DNA of 64,000 bases, from positions 209,678 through 273,677 of the forward strand of contig NZ_JACCDB010000001.1 in the NCBI RefSeq assembly GCF_013432195.1. The letters run 5' to 3'. The stretch comes from Tepidicella baoligensis (GTDB lineage: Bacteria; Pseudomonadota; Gammaproteobacteria; Burkholderiales; Burkholderiaceae_C). Position 1 is the stretch's first letter. Each line of letters starts with the position of its first letter. This document shows, one piece after another, positions 1 to 10,400 of the stretch. The translations under genes and the position numbers were made by a program. The notes beneath the pieces are model-generated. The model was not told where the DNA came from and did no database searches. It saw only the letters and a program-made list of their open reading frames with translations.

Positions 1-211
<211 letters not shown>

Positions 212-321
212 TTATCGGCCAGTTGACAACTCCGATCCCCAGCCCGCAACGCAAACGGGGCGTTGCATGCACAATCACCGATTCCGAACAACTCCCACAC
301 CATTCAGGAATCGCATCCACC

Positions 322-582
322 GTGAGTGACACCGACCTCAAAACCGCATTCGAAGCTGCCGTCGCCTCCACCCAGGACCTGACCCAGCGGCCCGACAACG
401 CCACCTTGCTCAAGCTGTATGCGCTCTACAAGCAGGCCACCGAAGGGGACAACCCCCACCCCAAGCCCGGTTTCAGTGACCTGGTCGGTCGGGCCAAGTG
501 GGATGCCTGGGCCGCGCTGAAGGGCACGCCAGCGAACGAGGCCATGCAGCGCTACATCGAATTGGTCGAGTCGCTGGAATGA
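322..582 (+). CDS. Acyl-CoA-binding protein (ACBP family)
   Basis: An 86-residue protein read from a GTG at 322 (VSDTDLKTAFEAAV). The frame is open further upstream, but that part has no family resemblance, and ACBPs are normally 85-90 residues. The ACBP core is plain: LLKLYALYKQATEGDN, then KWDAWAALKGTPANEAMQRY. ACBPs bind medium- to long-chain acyl-CoA thioesters in the cytoplasm, buffering and transporting them. The last 31 bases overlap the end of the convergent aminopeptidase gene. The start codon is the main uncertainty. Confidence 0.88.
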   Translation: MSDTDLKTAFEAAVASTQDLTQRPDNATLLKLYALYKQATEGDNPHPKPGFSDLVGRAKWDAWAALKGTPANEAMQRYIELVESLE

Positions 583-1721
583 CCGGCAGACAGGCCTGAG
601 GCCAAGGCCTGCAGGCGCTGTTCCCGCTCTGGCCGGGGCAAACGTGCCAGTGCCCGCACGGCACGGTAAAACGCCTGGAAATCCCGCCCTTCGGCCATGA
701 ACAAGGCCTCGAACGCCGGCACCCATTCGTCGTAGGCCGCCTGCGCCGCAAACAGGGCGTTGTTGGCCTGCTCGACCCACGGGTCGTAGCCGGCAAAACC
801 GCCCCACGAAGCCCGCAGCTCGGCATAGCGCTGTCGAAACGTTTCCAGCGCCTGGGCCTTTTCCGTCTCAACCCGATCGGTCGGCCATGCCTCGGCTGCC
901 GCCTGGGCGTAGAGCGCTTGCAGGCGGGATCGCGTTTCCCGAGTCAGGCGGCGAAAAGCCTGGCGCCGGTCATCGAACACCCGATAGGCCTGCCGCGCTT
1001 CGTCGCTCGCCTCCCGTTCCAGCCACAGGTCTGCGCCCAGGCGCTCCACCGCCGTGGCAAAGGATTCGTTGAAGGTCGTGTCGCCCGCCACATACACCGC
1101 CTGGTGCGCCAACTCGTGGAAAATGAGCCGCGCAAGCTCCCCATCGGGCCCGTGGATGAAGGTGTTGAGCAGCGGATCGCCTCCGAGCCAGTTGGTCCAG
1201 CCCAGGGTGGAATAGGCGGGCACCGGGTACACGCCCACATCCCATGAAGCCGGCAGGCTCGCCGCGAAGGCGCGCGCCGCCGCCTCGTCGTAAAAACCCT
1301 TGTAGCCGAGGCAGCCGGCCACCGGAAAGCACCAGGTGTGCAGCGCCAGCGCATACGGGGGCGCGGCCACCACGTTCCACACCACGGCGCGGCGCTGCAG
1401 ATCCGCATACCGGGTGTAGCTGGCATTGCGCGGCAGATGCAACACGTCCGAGGCGAAGGTGCGGATCGATTGCGCCAGGACCAGACGCTGGCGCAAAGCC
1501 TCGGGCGTGGCGGGATCGTCGAGCCACTGTGCCACCGGACGCGAGGCCTGCAGCAGCGCCAGGTGCCCGCTCACCGATTGCAGGTAATAGGCCGGATCCG
1601 TCACCCACTGGCGCACAGGCGCCTCGAACCGGGCCACGCCATCACCCGGCGGGGTGCTGGCACAACCGCCCAGCCCAGCGGCACAAACCAGCCCTACCCA
1701 CCCAGCCAGGCTCAGCCTCAT
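552..1721 (-). CDS. Putative zinc aminopeptidase, lipoprotein (PF10023/DUF2265-like)
   Basis: A 389-residue protein with a lipoprotein signal (VCAAGLGGCAS, lipobox LGGC), so it is probably anchored in an envelope membrane. A HELAHQ zinc-binding motif near residue 210, followed by FNESFATAVERLG, gives the gluzincin-type HExxH...E arrangement. Length and motifs match the family annotated as predicted aminopeptidase in beta- and gammaproteobacteria. The substrate is unknown. The start shares ATGA (1718-1721) with the stop of the upstream molybdopterin oxidoreductase, implying translational coupling in a two-gene operon. Confidence 0.8.
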   Translation of the reverse strand: MRLSLAGWVGLVCAAGLGGCASTPPGDGVARFEAPVRQWVTDPAYYLQSVSGHLALLQASRPVAQWLDDPATPEALRQRLVLAQSIRTFASDVLHLPRNASYTRYADLQRRAVVWNVVAAPPYALALHTWCFPVAGCLGYKGFYDEAAARAFAASLPASWDVGVYPVPAYSTLGWTNWLGGDPLLNTFIHGPDGELARLIFHELAHQAVYVAGDTTFNESFATAVERLGADLWLEREASDEARQAYRVFDDRRQAFRRLTRETRSRLQALYAQAAAEAWPTDRVETEKAQALETFRQRYAELRASWGGFAGYDPWVEQANNALFAAQAAYDEWVPAFEALFMAEGRDFQAFYRAVRALARLPRPEREQRLQALASGLSAGHSSDSTNSM

Positions 1722-3778
1722 GCGCGGCGCACCTCGACCAGACAGTCGTAAAACGTGGGGGCCCGCCCCAGATCGGTCAGGCGCTGGTGCGTGAGCTCAT
1801 TGACGTTGGTGCCGTTGAGCCCCAGCTTGCGCCACCAGATGCCCAGCCCGTTGACCACGCCCGGCCGCGCCCGCAGCCCGACCCGGGCCACGCACTCGTA
1901 ACAGCCCCGGTCGTTGAACACGGTGACCCGGTCGCCATCGGCAATGCCCCGCGCAGCGGCATCGTGGGGGTGGATTTCCAGCACCGGCTCGCCCTCCACG
2001 TCGCGCAGCGACTGCACGTTGACAAAGGTGGAATTCAGGAAGTGGCGCGCCGGCGGCGAGATCATGGCCAGTGGATAGCGCACATCGCTGCCGATGGCCT
2101 CGTGGTTCGGCAGCACTTCGGGCAAGCCGTCACGCCCCATGGCCTGCAGGCGCTCGCTGAACAGCTCGCACTTGCCCGACGGGGTCGGGAACCCGCCCTC
2201 GGCAAACGGCGCTTCGGGCACAGGCAGGCTGACGAAGCCGTCGCGCAGCAGGGCGTCGAAATCCACTTCGGCCGGAAATGCCTGGCGGCACAGGGTTTCG
2301 TCGTCGTCGGCAAAGCAGGGATTGTCAAAACCCAGGCGTCGGGCCAGCTCACGAAAGATCTGGGTATTGGGCCGCGCCTGCCCCAAGGGCTCGATGGCCG
2401 GCCGGTTCAGCAGCACGTCGGTATGCCCATAGCTGGCGTGGATGTCCCAGTGCTCCAACTGGGTGGTGGCGGGCAACACATAGTCGGCGTGATCGGCCGT
2501 GTCGGTGAGAAAGTGCTCCAGCACCACGGTGAAGAGGTCGTCGCGCGCGAAGCCGGCCACCACCTTGCCCGATTCCGGTGCCACCGCCACCGGGTTGCTG
2601 TTGTAGACCACCAGCGCCTCGATGCGGGGGCCGAACTCGGGCGAGGCGGGGCGCAACAAATCATCACCGATGGTGCTCATGTTGATGAGACGTGGGTGGG
2701 GCACGCCGGACTGCGCGAGCAAGTCGGGGCGCTGCAGCGCATCGCGCCGCACCGGAAACGCTCCGGAATTGCTGAGCAGCAACCCGCCGGCACGGTGGCG
2801 CCAGGCCCCCAGGATGGCGGGCAGACAGGCCACTGCACGAACGGCATTGCCGCCCCCGTGGGTGCGCTGCATGCCGTAGTTCAGACGGATGGCGATCGGC
2901 TCCTGCCGCTCGAAACAGCGCCCCATGTCCTGCGCGAGCCGGGTGATCTGCTCGGCCGGGATGCCACACAACGCAGCCGCTCGCTCAGGGGACCACTCCA
3001 GCGCGCGGTCGCGCAACGGTGGCCAGCCGACCGTGTGACGGGCGATGTAGCCATGATCCAGCCATCCGTGCGCGATGCATTCATGCATGAGGGCATAGGC
3101 CAAGGCAGCGTCCGTGCCGGGCAGGATGGCGAGGTGGTCGTGGCACTTGTCGGCCGTTTCGGTGCGGCGCGGGTCGATGCAGACCAGCTTCGCCCCCTGC
3201 CGCTTGGCCTCCTGCGCATAACGCCAGAAGTGCAGGTTGCTGCCGATGGAGTTGCTGCCCCAGATCAGGATCAGCCGCGATTCGGCAAAAAACTCCACCC
3301 GCATGCCCAGCTTGCCACCCAGGGTGTATTCGAGACCGGCCGCGCCGGCCGAGGCACAGATGGTGCGATCGAGCCGGGAAGCACCAAGGCGGTGGAAGAA
3401 CCGAGCGGCGATGCTCTCACCCTGCACCAGCCCCATGGTGCCGGCGTAGCTGTACGGCAGGATGGCCTGGGGATCGCGGGTGGCGATGGCTTTCAGCCGC
3501 GCGGCGATGTCGTCCAACGCCTCGTCCCAGCCCACTGGCTCGAAACGCCCATGGCCCTTGGGGCCGATGCGCCGCAGCGGAGTGAGCACCCGCTGCGGGT
3601 GATAGGTGCGTTCGGTGTAACGCGACACCTTGGTACACAGCACCCCACCCGTTTGCGGGTGGGCCGGATTGCCCTGCACTTTCACGGCCACGCCATCGAC
3701 CACCTGGGTCACGAAGGAACAGGTGTCGGGACAGTCGTGCGGGCAGGCACCCAGAATGCGTCGAGTCGTTGGCGTCAT
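1718..3778 (-). CDS. Molybdopterin-dependent oxidoreductase (DMSO reductase superfamily)
   Basis: About 686 residues from an ATG at 3778 (MTPTTRRILGACPHDCPDTC). The N-terminal Cys group (CPHDCPDTC with a later GVLCTKV) fits the 4Fe-4S site of this superfamily. It is followed by the large molybdopterin-binding domains (LIWGSNSIGSNLHFWRYA; HADYVLPATTQLEHWD) and a C-terminal dinucleotide-binding domain (VLEIHPHDAAARGIADGDRV). There is no Tat signal, so it is probably cytoplasmic. The electron partner and substrate cannot be named. The frame extends to 3802, but the shorter start puts the cluster motif at the usual distance from the N-terminus. Confidence 0.85.
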   Translation of the reverse strand: MTPTTRRILGACPHDCPDTCSFVTQVVDGVAVKVQGNPAHPQTGGVLCTKVSRYTERTYHPQRVLTPLRRIGPKGHGRFEPVGWDEALDDIAARLKAIATRDPQAILPYSYAGTMGLVQGESIAARFFHRLGASRLDRTICASAGAAGLEYTLGGKLGMRVEFFAESRLILIWGSNSIGSNLHFWRYAQEAKRQGAKLVCIDPRRTETADKCHDHLAILPGTDAALAYALMHECIAHGWLDHGYIARHTVGWPPLRDRALEWSPERAAALCGIPAEQITRLAQDMGRCFERQEPIAIRLNYGMQRTHGGGNAVRAVACLPAILGAWRHRAGGLLLSNSGAFPVRRDALQRPDLLAQSGVPHPRLINMSTIGDDLLRPASPEFGPRIEALVVYNSNPVAVAPESGKVVAGFARDDLFTVVLEHFLTDTADHADYVLPATTQLEHWDIHASYGHTDVLLNRPAIEPLGQARPNTQIFRELARRLGFDNPCFADDDETLCRQAFPAEVDFDALLRDGFVSLPVPEAPFAEGGFPTPSGKCELFSERLQAMGRDGLPEVLPNHEAIGSDVRYPLAMISPPARHFLNSTFVNVQSLRDVEGEPVLEIHPHDAAARGIADGDRVTVFNDRGCYECVARVGLRARPGVVNGLGIWWRKLGLNGTNVNELTHQRLTDLGRAPTFYDCLVEVRRA

Positions 3779-3866
3779 GCACAAATTGTGAAGCATGCCC
3801 ACAAACGCCGCCAGACACCGCCTTTTTGGTTACCATGACCCTGTAGGAACCGACGAGGCAACGGCG

Positions 3867-5084
3867 ATGAAACTGAACGATTCCATCCTGGCCCAGGCAC
3901 CGAGCCTGACCCAGCTCCGGCGTGATCTGCACGCCCATCCCGAGTTGTGCTACCAGGAGGTGCGCACTGCCGACATCGTGGCGGCCAAACTGACCGAATG
4001 GGGCATCGAGGTGCATCGAGGCCTGGGCGTGACCGGCGTGGTGGGCGTGGTGCATGGGCGTGACGGTGGCGCCAGCGGGCGTGGCGTGGGCCTGCGCGCC
4101 GACATGGACGCCCTGCCCATGACCGAACTCAACACCTTCTCCCACGCCAGCCAGCACCCCGGCAAGATGCACGCCTGCGGCCACGACGGCCACACCGCCA
4201 TGCTGCTGGCCGCCGCGCAATACCTGGCGCAGCACCGCAACTTCGACGGCACCGTGTACCTGATCTTCCAACCGGCGGAGGAAGGTGGTGGCGGGGCGCG
4301 GGAAATGATCCAGGACGGCCTGTTCGACCGTTTCCCCATGGAAGCGGTGTTCGGCATGCACAACTGGCCCGGCTACCCCACAGGCACCTTTGCCGTCAGT
4401 CCCGGTCCGGTCATGGCCTCCAGCAACGAATTCAAGATCACCATTCGCGGCAAGGGCAGCCACGCCGCCCTGCCCCACAACGGCATCGACCCGGTGCCCA
4501 TCGCCTGTCAGATGGTGCAGGCGTTCCAGACCATCATCACCCGCAACAAGAAGCCGGTGGACGCGGGCGTGATCTCCGTGACCATGATCCACGCCGGCGA
4601 AGCCACCAATGTGGTGCCCGACCATTGCGTGCTGCAAGGCACGGTGCGGACCTTCACCCTGGAGGTGTTGGACCTGATCGAGCAGCGGATGCGGGAGCTG
4701 GCCCAGCACACCTGCGCCGCCTTTGGTGCCCAATGCGAATTCGAATTCCGGCGCAATTACCCGCCCACCGTCAACACCCCGGCCGAAGCCGAGTTCGCTC
4801 GCGAGGTGATGCGCGCCATCGTCGGCGAGGAGCAGGTCTGGGATCAGGAACCCACCATGGGTGCGGAAGACTTCGCCTTCATGCTGCAGGCCAAGCCGGG
4901 AGCCTATGGCTTCATCGGCAACGGCGACGGCTCGCACCGGGGCCGATACGAGGGCGGTGGACATGACGCCGGCCCCTGCACCCTGCACAACCCGCGCTAC
5001 GACTTCAACGACGAGCTCATCCCGCTGGGTGGAACCTACTGGGTCGAATTGGCCACGCGCTGGCTGGGCACACCGAAGCGCTGA
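3867..5084 (+). CDS. M20 family amidohydrolase (hippurate hydrolase/N-acyl-amino-acid hydrolase type)
   Basis: A 405-residue protein from an ATG at 3867 ([14 protein letters not shown]), preceded by a purine-rich ACGAGG. The M20D pattern is complete: [10 protein letters not shown] near the N-terminus, [11 protein letters not shown], the metal-site [26 protein letters not shown] carrying the catalytic Glu pair, and [11 protein letters not shown] in the dimerisation domain. Such enzymes remove acyl groups from N-acyl amino acids in the cytoplasm; the exact substrate is not predictable. Its last 49 bases overlap the end of the convergent coaX gene. The longer frame from 3795 lacks family similarity before Met-25. 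Confidence 0.9.
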   Translation: MKLNDSILAQAPSLTQLRRDLHAHPELCYQEVRTADIVAAKLTEWGIEVHRGLGVTGVVGVVHGRDGGASGRGVGLRADMDALPMTELNTFSHASQHPGKMHACGHDGHTAMLLAAAQYLAQHRNFDGTVYLIFQPAEEGGGGAREMIQDGLFDRFPMEAVFGMHNWPGYPTGTFAVSPGPVMASSNEFKITIRGKGSHAALPHNGIDPVPIACQMVQAFQTIITRNKKPVDAGVISVTMIHAGEATNVVPDHCVLQGTVRTFTLEVLDLIEQRMRELAQHTCAAFGAQCEFEFRRNYPPTVNTPAEAEFAREVMRAIVGEEQVWDQEPTMGAEDFAFMLQAKPGAYGFIGNGDGSHRGRYEGGGHDAGPCTLHNPRYDFNDELIPLGGTYWVELATRWLGTPKR

Positions 5085-5833
5085 GCGGCGATGGCCAGCA
5101 GGCCATCGAAAATCAGGCTTTCCACGAGCTCGAATGGCACCGTCATGCTGGGGGCCATCTTCCAGGCGGCACCGCCCGTCATCACGCAAACAGGTTCTTC
5201 GCCGGTGTGCTGACGCAGGTTGTCCACCATGCGCTGCACCGCGCCGGCAATGGCGAAGGTGCCGCCGCTGGTCAATGCGTCGCTGGTGTTGGTGGGGAAG
5301 TTGCGCACCTCCCCGGTGGGTACGTGCAGGCCGGCCGTGCCAGACTCCAACGCCCGCAACATGATCCCATGCCCCGGCAGGATGATGCCACCCAGGAAGC
5401 GGCCTTCGCCGTCGATGGCCTCCACCGTGACGGCGGTGCCCACCATGACGAGCACGCACGGCTTGCGTTGCTGCCGGGCCAGCAAACGCTGACGCGCGCC
5501 GATCATGGCCACCCAGCGGTCCGAGCCGAGCCGGGCCGGATGGTCATAGCCGTTGATCAGGCCAGCCTCCTCGTTGCTGGAGACGACCCACTGGGGTGAC
5601 ACGTCCCACAGTTCGAGCTGCTCCTCGACCCGGCGCTTGACGGCATCGCCCGCGACGATACAGCCCAGCACATGCACCGGCACGCGCAACTGGGCCCAGT
5701 CGCCCTCGGCAAGCTTCTCGATGTTTTCCAGGAACTGCACGCCGTGGGCCAACATGCGCGCTCCCACACCGGGCTCCTCGTACAGCGCCCATTTCAGGCG
5801 CGTGTTCCCCACATCCAGTGCAAGCAGTGTCAT
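5036..5833 (-). CDS. coaX: Type III pantothenate kinase
   Basis: A 265-residue protein from an ATG at 5833 ([20 protein letters not shown]). It shows the ASKHA-type phosphate motif [23 protein letters not shown] and the later [18 protein letters not shown] segment that define CoaX. It phosphorylates pantothenate, the first step of coenzyme A synthesis, in the cytoplasm. In many relatives birA lies just upstream; here it is absent and the gene stands alone, 48 bases beyond the end of the upstream persulfide dioxygenase fusion. The tail overlaps the convergent amidohydrolase by 49 bases. Confidence 0.93.
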   Translation of the reverse strand: MTLLALDVGNTRLKWALYEEPGVGARMLAHGVQFLENIEKLAEGDWAQLRVPVHVLGCIVAGDAVKRRVEEQLELWDVSPQWVVSSNEEAGLINGYDHPARLGSDRWVAMIGARQRLLARQQRKPCVLVMVGTAVTVEAIDGEGRFLGGIILPGHGIMLRALESGTAGLHVPTGEVRNFPTNTSDALTSGGTFAIAGAVQRMVDNLRQHTGEEPVCVMTGGAAWKMAPSMTVPFELVESLIFDGLLAIAAQRFGVPSQRVANSTQ

Positions 5834-5881
5834 GGTCGGATGATAGCTTGCACCGCCTCGGCATCCAACCACAGAGACCAC

Positions 5882-7006
5882 TCAGTTTTGCCGCCAGGGC
5901 AGACCGTGGAAGCGCCATCCCCCCTTGCGGCCGCGCTGCGCGGCGCTGTCGGGGTCGCCTTCGAAGCCTTCCAGGATGTTGTAGGCCTCGAATCCCAGCT
6001 CGGTGGCCCGCTTGGCCGCTGCGATCGAACGCGCCCCGCTGCGGCACAGCATCAGCAGCTTTTTGCCACGTGCTCCCAGCTCCTGTATGCCCGCATCGAA
6101 ACCGGGATTGGGCACCATGCCCGGCCATTGTTTCCAGGCCAACGGTATCGCGCCGGGCACGAAACCCACCCACTCCCGTTCGGCGTCGGTACGCACGTCC
6201 ACCAGCAGGGCTTCCCCGGACTGAACCCAGTCCCACGCCAGTTGCGGCGACACATCGCCGGCGTAACCGACAGCCGGTCGGGGATGCCGAAGCCAAGCGC
6301 CATCGGCGTCATGCCGCAAACCGGACCTGAGGTTGGCGGGCACGGCTTCGTCCATCCGCCTGGGCTTGGGCAGCTGCAGGCTGTTCATGATGGCCACGAA
6401 CTCCTCCAGCGTCTTGCCCGCCACGCGGGCATTGCTGGCCTTCTCCTGGCCGATGGTGCTGTGGGTGCGCCCCTGGTAGTCATGCCCGGGCCACACGATG
6501 GTGTCTTCCGGCAGCTTGAACAACACCTCGGTGAGGCTGTGGTAGAGCGCTTCGGGGCTGCCGGACTGAAAATCGGTTCGGCCACACCCATTGATGAGCA
6601 AGGTGTCACCCGTGAACACATGGCGCTGACCCTCCACCTCCCAGGTGAAGCACATGCTGCCTGCGGTGTGCCCGGGAGTGGCCAGGGCGCGGATTTTCTG
6701 TTGGCCAAAGACCAGCTCGTCGCCATCCTGCAGCTGGCGCGAAGCGGTGGTGATGCCGCAGGCTGCCGGGGCCGCGGTACGGGCTCCTGCGTGTTCGGCC
6801 AGCTTGCCCGCGCTGGTGATGTGGTCGGCATGCGCATGGGTCTCCACGGTCCAGACCAGCTTGAGTCCATACTCCCGCAGAACCGCCAGGTCGCGCTCGA
6901 GCTGAAGGTCCACCGGATCGATGATGAGGGCCTCACGCGTGGCCACGTCGAACAGCACGTAGGTGTAGGTGCTGGAATCGGGGTCGAACAGTTGGATCGG
7001 TCGCAT
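5882..7006 (-). CDS. Persulfide dioxygenase-rhodanese fusion (PRF-type)
   Basis: A 374-residue two-domain protein. Residues 1-240 are an ETHE1-like metallo-beta-lactamase fold: THAHADHITS, PGHTAGSMCF, FTGDTLLINGCGRTDFQ and WPGHDYQGRTHSTIGQE. Residues about 260-374 are a rhodanese domain with active-site loop CRSGARSI. Such fusions oxidise glutathione persulfide to sulfite and pass sulfane sulfur on to thiosulfate. The ATG at 7006 is chosen because AGGA lies 8 bases upstream; the in-frame ATG at 7024 lacks a good ribosome site. It follows the CsoR-like regulator gene by about 26 bases, suggesting a sulfide-responsive operon. Confidence 0.9.
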   Translation of the reverse strand: MRPIQLFDPDSSTYTYVLFDVATREALIIDPVDLQLERDLAVLREYGLKLVWTVETHAHADHITSAGKLAEHAGARTAAPAACGITTASRQLQDGDELVFGQQKIRALATPGHTAGSMCFTWEVEGQRHVFTGDTLLINGCGRTDFQSGSPEALYHSLTEVLFKLPEDTIVWPGHDYQGRTHSTIGQEKASNARVAGKTLEEFVAIMNSLQLPKPRRMDEAVPANLRSGLRHDADGAWLRHPRPAVGYAGDVSPQLAWDWVQSGEALLVDVRTDAEREWVGFVPGAIPLAWKQWPGMVPNPGFDAGIQELGARGKKLLMLCRSGARSIAAAKRATELGFEAYNILEGFEGDPDSAAQRGRKGGWRFHGLPWRQN

Positions 7007-7032
7007 CTTCGGTGTCCTGGGCATGAGGGTGA

Positions 7033-7278
7033 TCAGGAAAAACGGGCCAGCATGTCGGCCACGTCATCGGGCGGGGTATCGCCCTGTGCAATCAGACAGC
7101 CCACCATCATAAAGAAGGTCTTGTCCAGCGCCTTGCGGGCGGCGGCGAGCTGTTGGGCCACCTTCTCACAGTCGGTATCGGCCTCGATCAGCCGTTGGAT
7201 GCCGCGCAGCTGCCCCTCGACGCGCCGCAATCGCAGCAACAGGGATTTCTTGCGCTCCGGATCGCTGACGGGAATCAT
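7033..7278 (-). CDS. CsoR/RcnR-family (DUF156) regulator, probable persulfide sensor
   Basis: An 81-residue all-helical repressor (LLLRLRRVEGQLRGIQRLIE) of the CsoR/FrmR/CstR family. The first conserved cysteine is Cys37 (TDCEKVAQQL). The second is Cys61, 24 residues later, in FFMMVGC. In copper-sensing CsoR the other ligands are a His at about +25 and a Cys at about +29; here those positions are Leu and Gly. Copper sensing by the standard Cys-His-Cys site is therefore unlikely, and a Cys-Cys persulfide (CstR-like) role fits the neighbouring persulfide dioxygenase. The effector is inference. Confidence 0.85.
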   Translation of the reverse strand: MIPVSDPERKKSLLLRLRRVEGQLRGIQRLIEADTDCEKVAQQLAAARKALDKTFFMMVGCLIAQGDTPPDDVADMLARFS

Positions 7279-7298
7279 GGAAAGCCTCGCGAATCTTG

Positions 7299-7314
7299 AT
7301 ACTGCACAGGGTAT
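7299..7314. promoter_or_regulatory. Imperfect inverted repeat upstream of the CsoR-like gene, candidate operator
   Basis: ATACTGCACAGGGTAT lies 20 bases upstream of the regulator start. Its ends (ATAC/GTAT) are inverted around a short core with a GGG tract, the general look of CsoR-family operators. It sits where an autoregulatory site would be expected. The assignment rests on position and pattern only. Confidence 0.35.
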
Positions 7315-7377
7315 TTTACGGACTTTCCCCGTTCCCGACCATCCCGATGGTTTTCAAGCTCGAGAAATGGCAGTAAC

Positions 7378-7401
7378 ATTGACGTTTACGTAAACGTCAA
7401 T
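7378..7401. promoter_or_regulatory. Perfect 24-base palindrome upstream of icmF, candidate operator
   Basis: The half site ATTGACGTTTAC is followed immediately by its exact reverse complement, giving a 24-base palindrome ending 39 bases before the icmF ATG. The core ACGTTTACGTAAACGT resembles sites described for MerR-type regulators of branched-chain acid catabolism (LiuR-like), recalled from memory. This would suit a gene for branched acyl-CoA mutase. The cognate regulator is not in this window. Confidence 0.6.
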
Positions 7402-7440
7402 CAACCGCCCGCCTCGGGCACCGCTTCCACGGAGACATCG

Positions 7441-10400
7441 ATGACCGACCTGTCCGCCGAATTCAAGGCTCTGGCCGAGTACCGCCCCACGCACAAGGTG
7501 CGCTTCATCACTGCCGCCAGCCTGTTCGACGGGCACGATGCCGCCATCAACATCATGCGGCGCATCCTGCAAAGCATGGGCGCGGAGGTGATCCACCTGG
7601 GGCATAACCGCTCGGTGGACGAGGTGGTGACGGCCGCCTTGCAAGAGGACGCACAGGGCATCGCCATCAGCTCCTACCAGGGCGGGCACGTCGAGTATTT
7701 CAAGTACATGGTGGACCTGCTGCGCCAGCGCGGTGGCGAGCATGTACAGGTGTTCGGCGGCGGCGGCGGCGTGATCGTGCCCAGCGAGATTCGCGAGCTT
7801 CAGGCATACGGCGTGGGCCGCATCTACAGCCCGGAAGACGGCCAGCGCATGGGCCTGCAAGGCATGATCGGCGAGATGGTGATGCGCTGCGACAAGGACC
7901 TATCGCCCTACGCGCCCAAGTCCATCGACGCGATTCAAGGCCACAGCGATGCGGCCTGGCGTGCCTTGGCTCAATTGATCACCGTGCTGGAAAACCAGAC
8001 GGCAGACGCGGGGCTGGTGGACAGGCTTCGCTCGGCGGCACAGGCAATGCAAGTGCCGGTGCTCGGCATCACCGGCACGGGCGGCGCCGGCAAATCCTCT
8101 CTCACCGACGAGCTGATTCGCCGCTTCCGGCTGGACCAGGACGACCGGCTGCGCATCGCCGTCATCAGCATCGACCCGTCACGCCGCAAGAGCGGCGGCG
8201 CGTTGCTGGGCGACCGCATCCGCATGAACGCCATCGGCCCGTGGCAGCAAGGCCCGCGCGTTTACATGCGCAGCTTGGCCACGCGCGACTTCGGCTCCGA
8301 AATTTCCGCCGCCCTGCCCGACGTGGTGGCGGCCTGCAAGGTGGCCGGCTTCGACCTCATCATCGTGGAGACCTCGGGCATCGGACAGGGCGATGCCGCC
8401 ATCGTGCCGCACGTGGATGTGCCCATGTACGTGATGACACCCGAATTCGGTGCCGCCAGCCAGCTCGAAAAAATCGACATGCTCGACTTTGCCGAGTTCG
8501 TGGCGATCAACAAGTTCGACCGCAAAGGCGCTCTGGACGCCCTGCGCGACGTGAGCAAACAAGTCCAGCGCAACAAGGAAGCCTGGGGCACCCCGCTCGA
8601 GCAGATGCCGGTGTTCGGCACCATGGCCGCACGCTTCAACGATGACGGCGTCACCGCGCTGTACCAGGCCCTGAAACAGCGCCTGGCTGCGTTGGGCCTG
8701 CAACTCACCGATGGCCGCCTGCCGCTGGTGAGCGTGCGCCACAGCAGCAACCAGACGCCCATCGTGCCGCCGGCGCGAACGCGCTACCTGGCCGAGATTG
8801 CCGAGACCGTGCGCGGCTACAAGAAAAAGGCCCTGCAACAGGCGCGGCTGGCACGCGAAATCCAGCAGCTCCATGCCAGCGCCGAGATGCTGAAGATCGG
8901 CAAGCCGGGCCGGTCCAAGGCCGCCGAGGCCGTGCTCGATCTGGCCCAGCAAAGGGAACTGGAGCAAGACCCTGCCGCCCGCAAGCTGTTGCAGCAATGG
9001 CCCGCCATGCAGCAGGCCTACGCCGGCGACGAGTACGTGGTCAAAATCCGCGACAAGGAGGTCCGCACCCGGCTCACCCACACCACGCTGAGTGGCAACA
9101 AGATCCGCAAGGTCGCCCTGCCCAAGTACGAGGACCACGGCGAACTGCTCAAGTGGCTGATGCTGGAGAACGTGCCGGGCAGCTTCCCCTACACCGCGGG
9201 CGTGTTCGCGTTCAAGCGCGAGGGCGAGGACCCGACCCGGATGTTCGCCGGCGAAGGCGACGCCTTCCGCACCAACCGGCGCTTCAAACTGCTCAGCGAA
9301 GGCATGCCGGCCAAGCGCCTGTCCACCGCGTTCGACTCGGTCACGCTGTACGGCCACGACCCCGACCCACGCCCCGACATCTACGGCAAGATCGGCAACT
9401 CCGGGGTGAGCATCGCCACGCTGGACGACATGAAGGTCCTCTACAGCGGTTTCGATCTGTGCAACCCCAGCACCTCGGTGTCGATGACCATCAATGGCCC
9501 GGCGCCGACCATCCTGGCGATGTTCATGAACACCGCCATCGACCAGCAGCTCGACAAATTCCGTGCCGACAACGGCCGCGACCCCACCGACACCGAAGCC
9601 GAAAAAATCCGCGAATGGGTGTTGGCCAACGTGCGCGGCACGGTGCAGGCCGACATCCTGAAGGAGGACCAGGGCCAGAACACCTGCATCTTCTCCACCG
9701 AGTTCAGCCTCAAGGTGATGGGCGACATCCAGGAATACTTCGTGCACCACGATGTGCGCAACTTCTACTCGGTGTCCATCAGCGGCTACCACATCGCCGA
9801 GGCCGGGGCCAACCCGATCTCGCAGCTGGCCTTCACGCTGTCCAACGGCTTCACCTTCGTGGAGGCGTACCTGGCGCGCGGCATGCACATCGACGACTTC
9901 GCGCCCAACCTGAGCTTCTTCTTCAGCAACGGCATGGACCCGGAGTACACCGTGCTGGGCCGGGTGGCCCGGCGCATCTGGGCGGTGGCGATGAAGGAGA
10001 AGTACGGCGCCAACGAACGCAGCCAGAAGCTCAAGTACCACATCCAGACCAGTGGCCGCAGCCTGCACGCGCAGGAAATCGCCTTCAACGACATCCGCAC
10101 CACGTTGCAGGCGCTCATTGCCATCTACGACAACTGCAACAGCCTGCACACCAACGCCTACGACGAGGCCATCACCACGCCGACCGAGGAAAGCGTGCGC
10201 CGCGCGATGGCGATCCAGCTCATCATCAACCGCGAATGGGGCCTGGCCAAGAACGAGAACCCGAACCAGGGCGCCTTCATCATCGACGAGCTGACCGAAC
10301 TGGTGGAAGAAGCCGTGCTGGCCGAGTTCGAGCGCATCGCCGAGCGCGGCGGCGTGCTGGGCGCGATGGAGACCGGCTACCAGCGCGGCCGCATCCAGGA

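Noticed and set aside
1244..3838. 864-codon plus-strand ORF antisense to the molybdopterin oxidoreductase and aminopeptidase
   Set aside because: Composition is that of an antisense GC-rich frame; the minus-strand genes have clear domains.
7033..7278. Copper-sensing CsoR
   Set aside because: The His and second Cys ligand positions are not occupied by metal ligands, and no copper transporter is adjacent.
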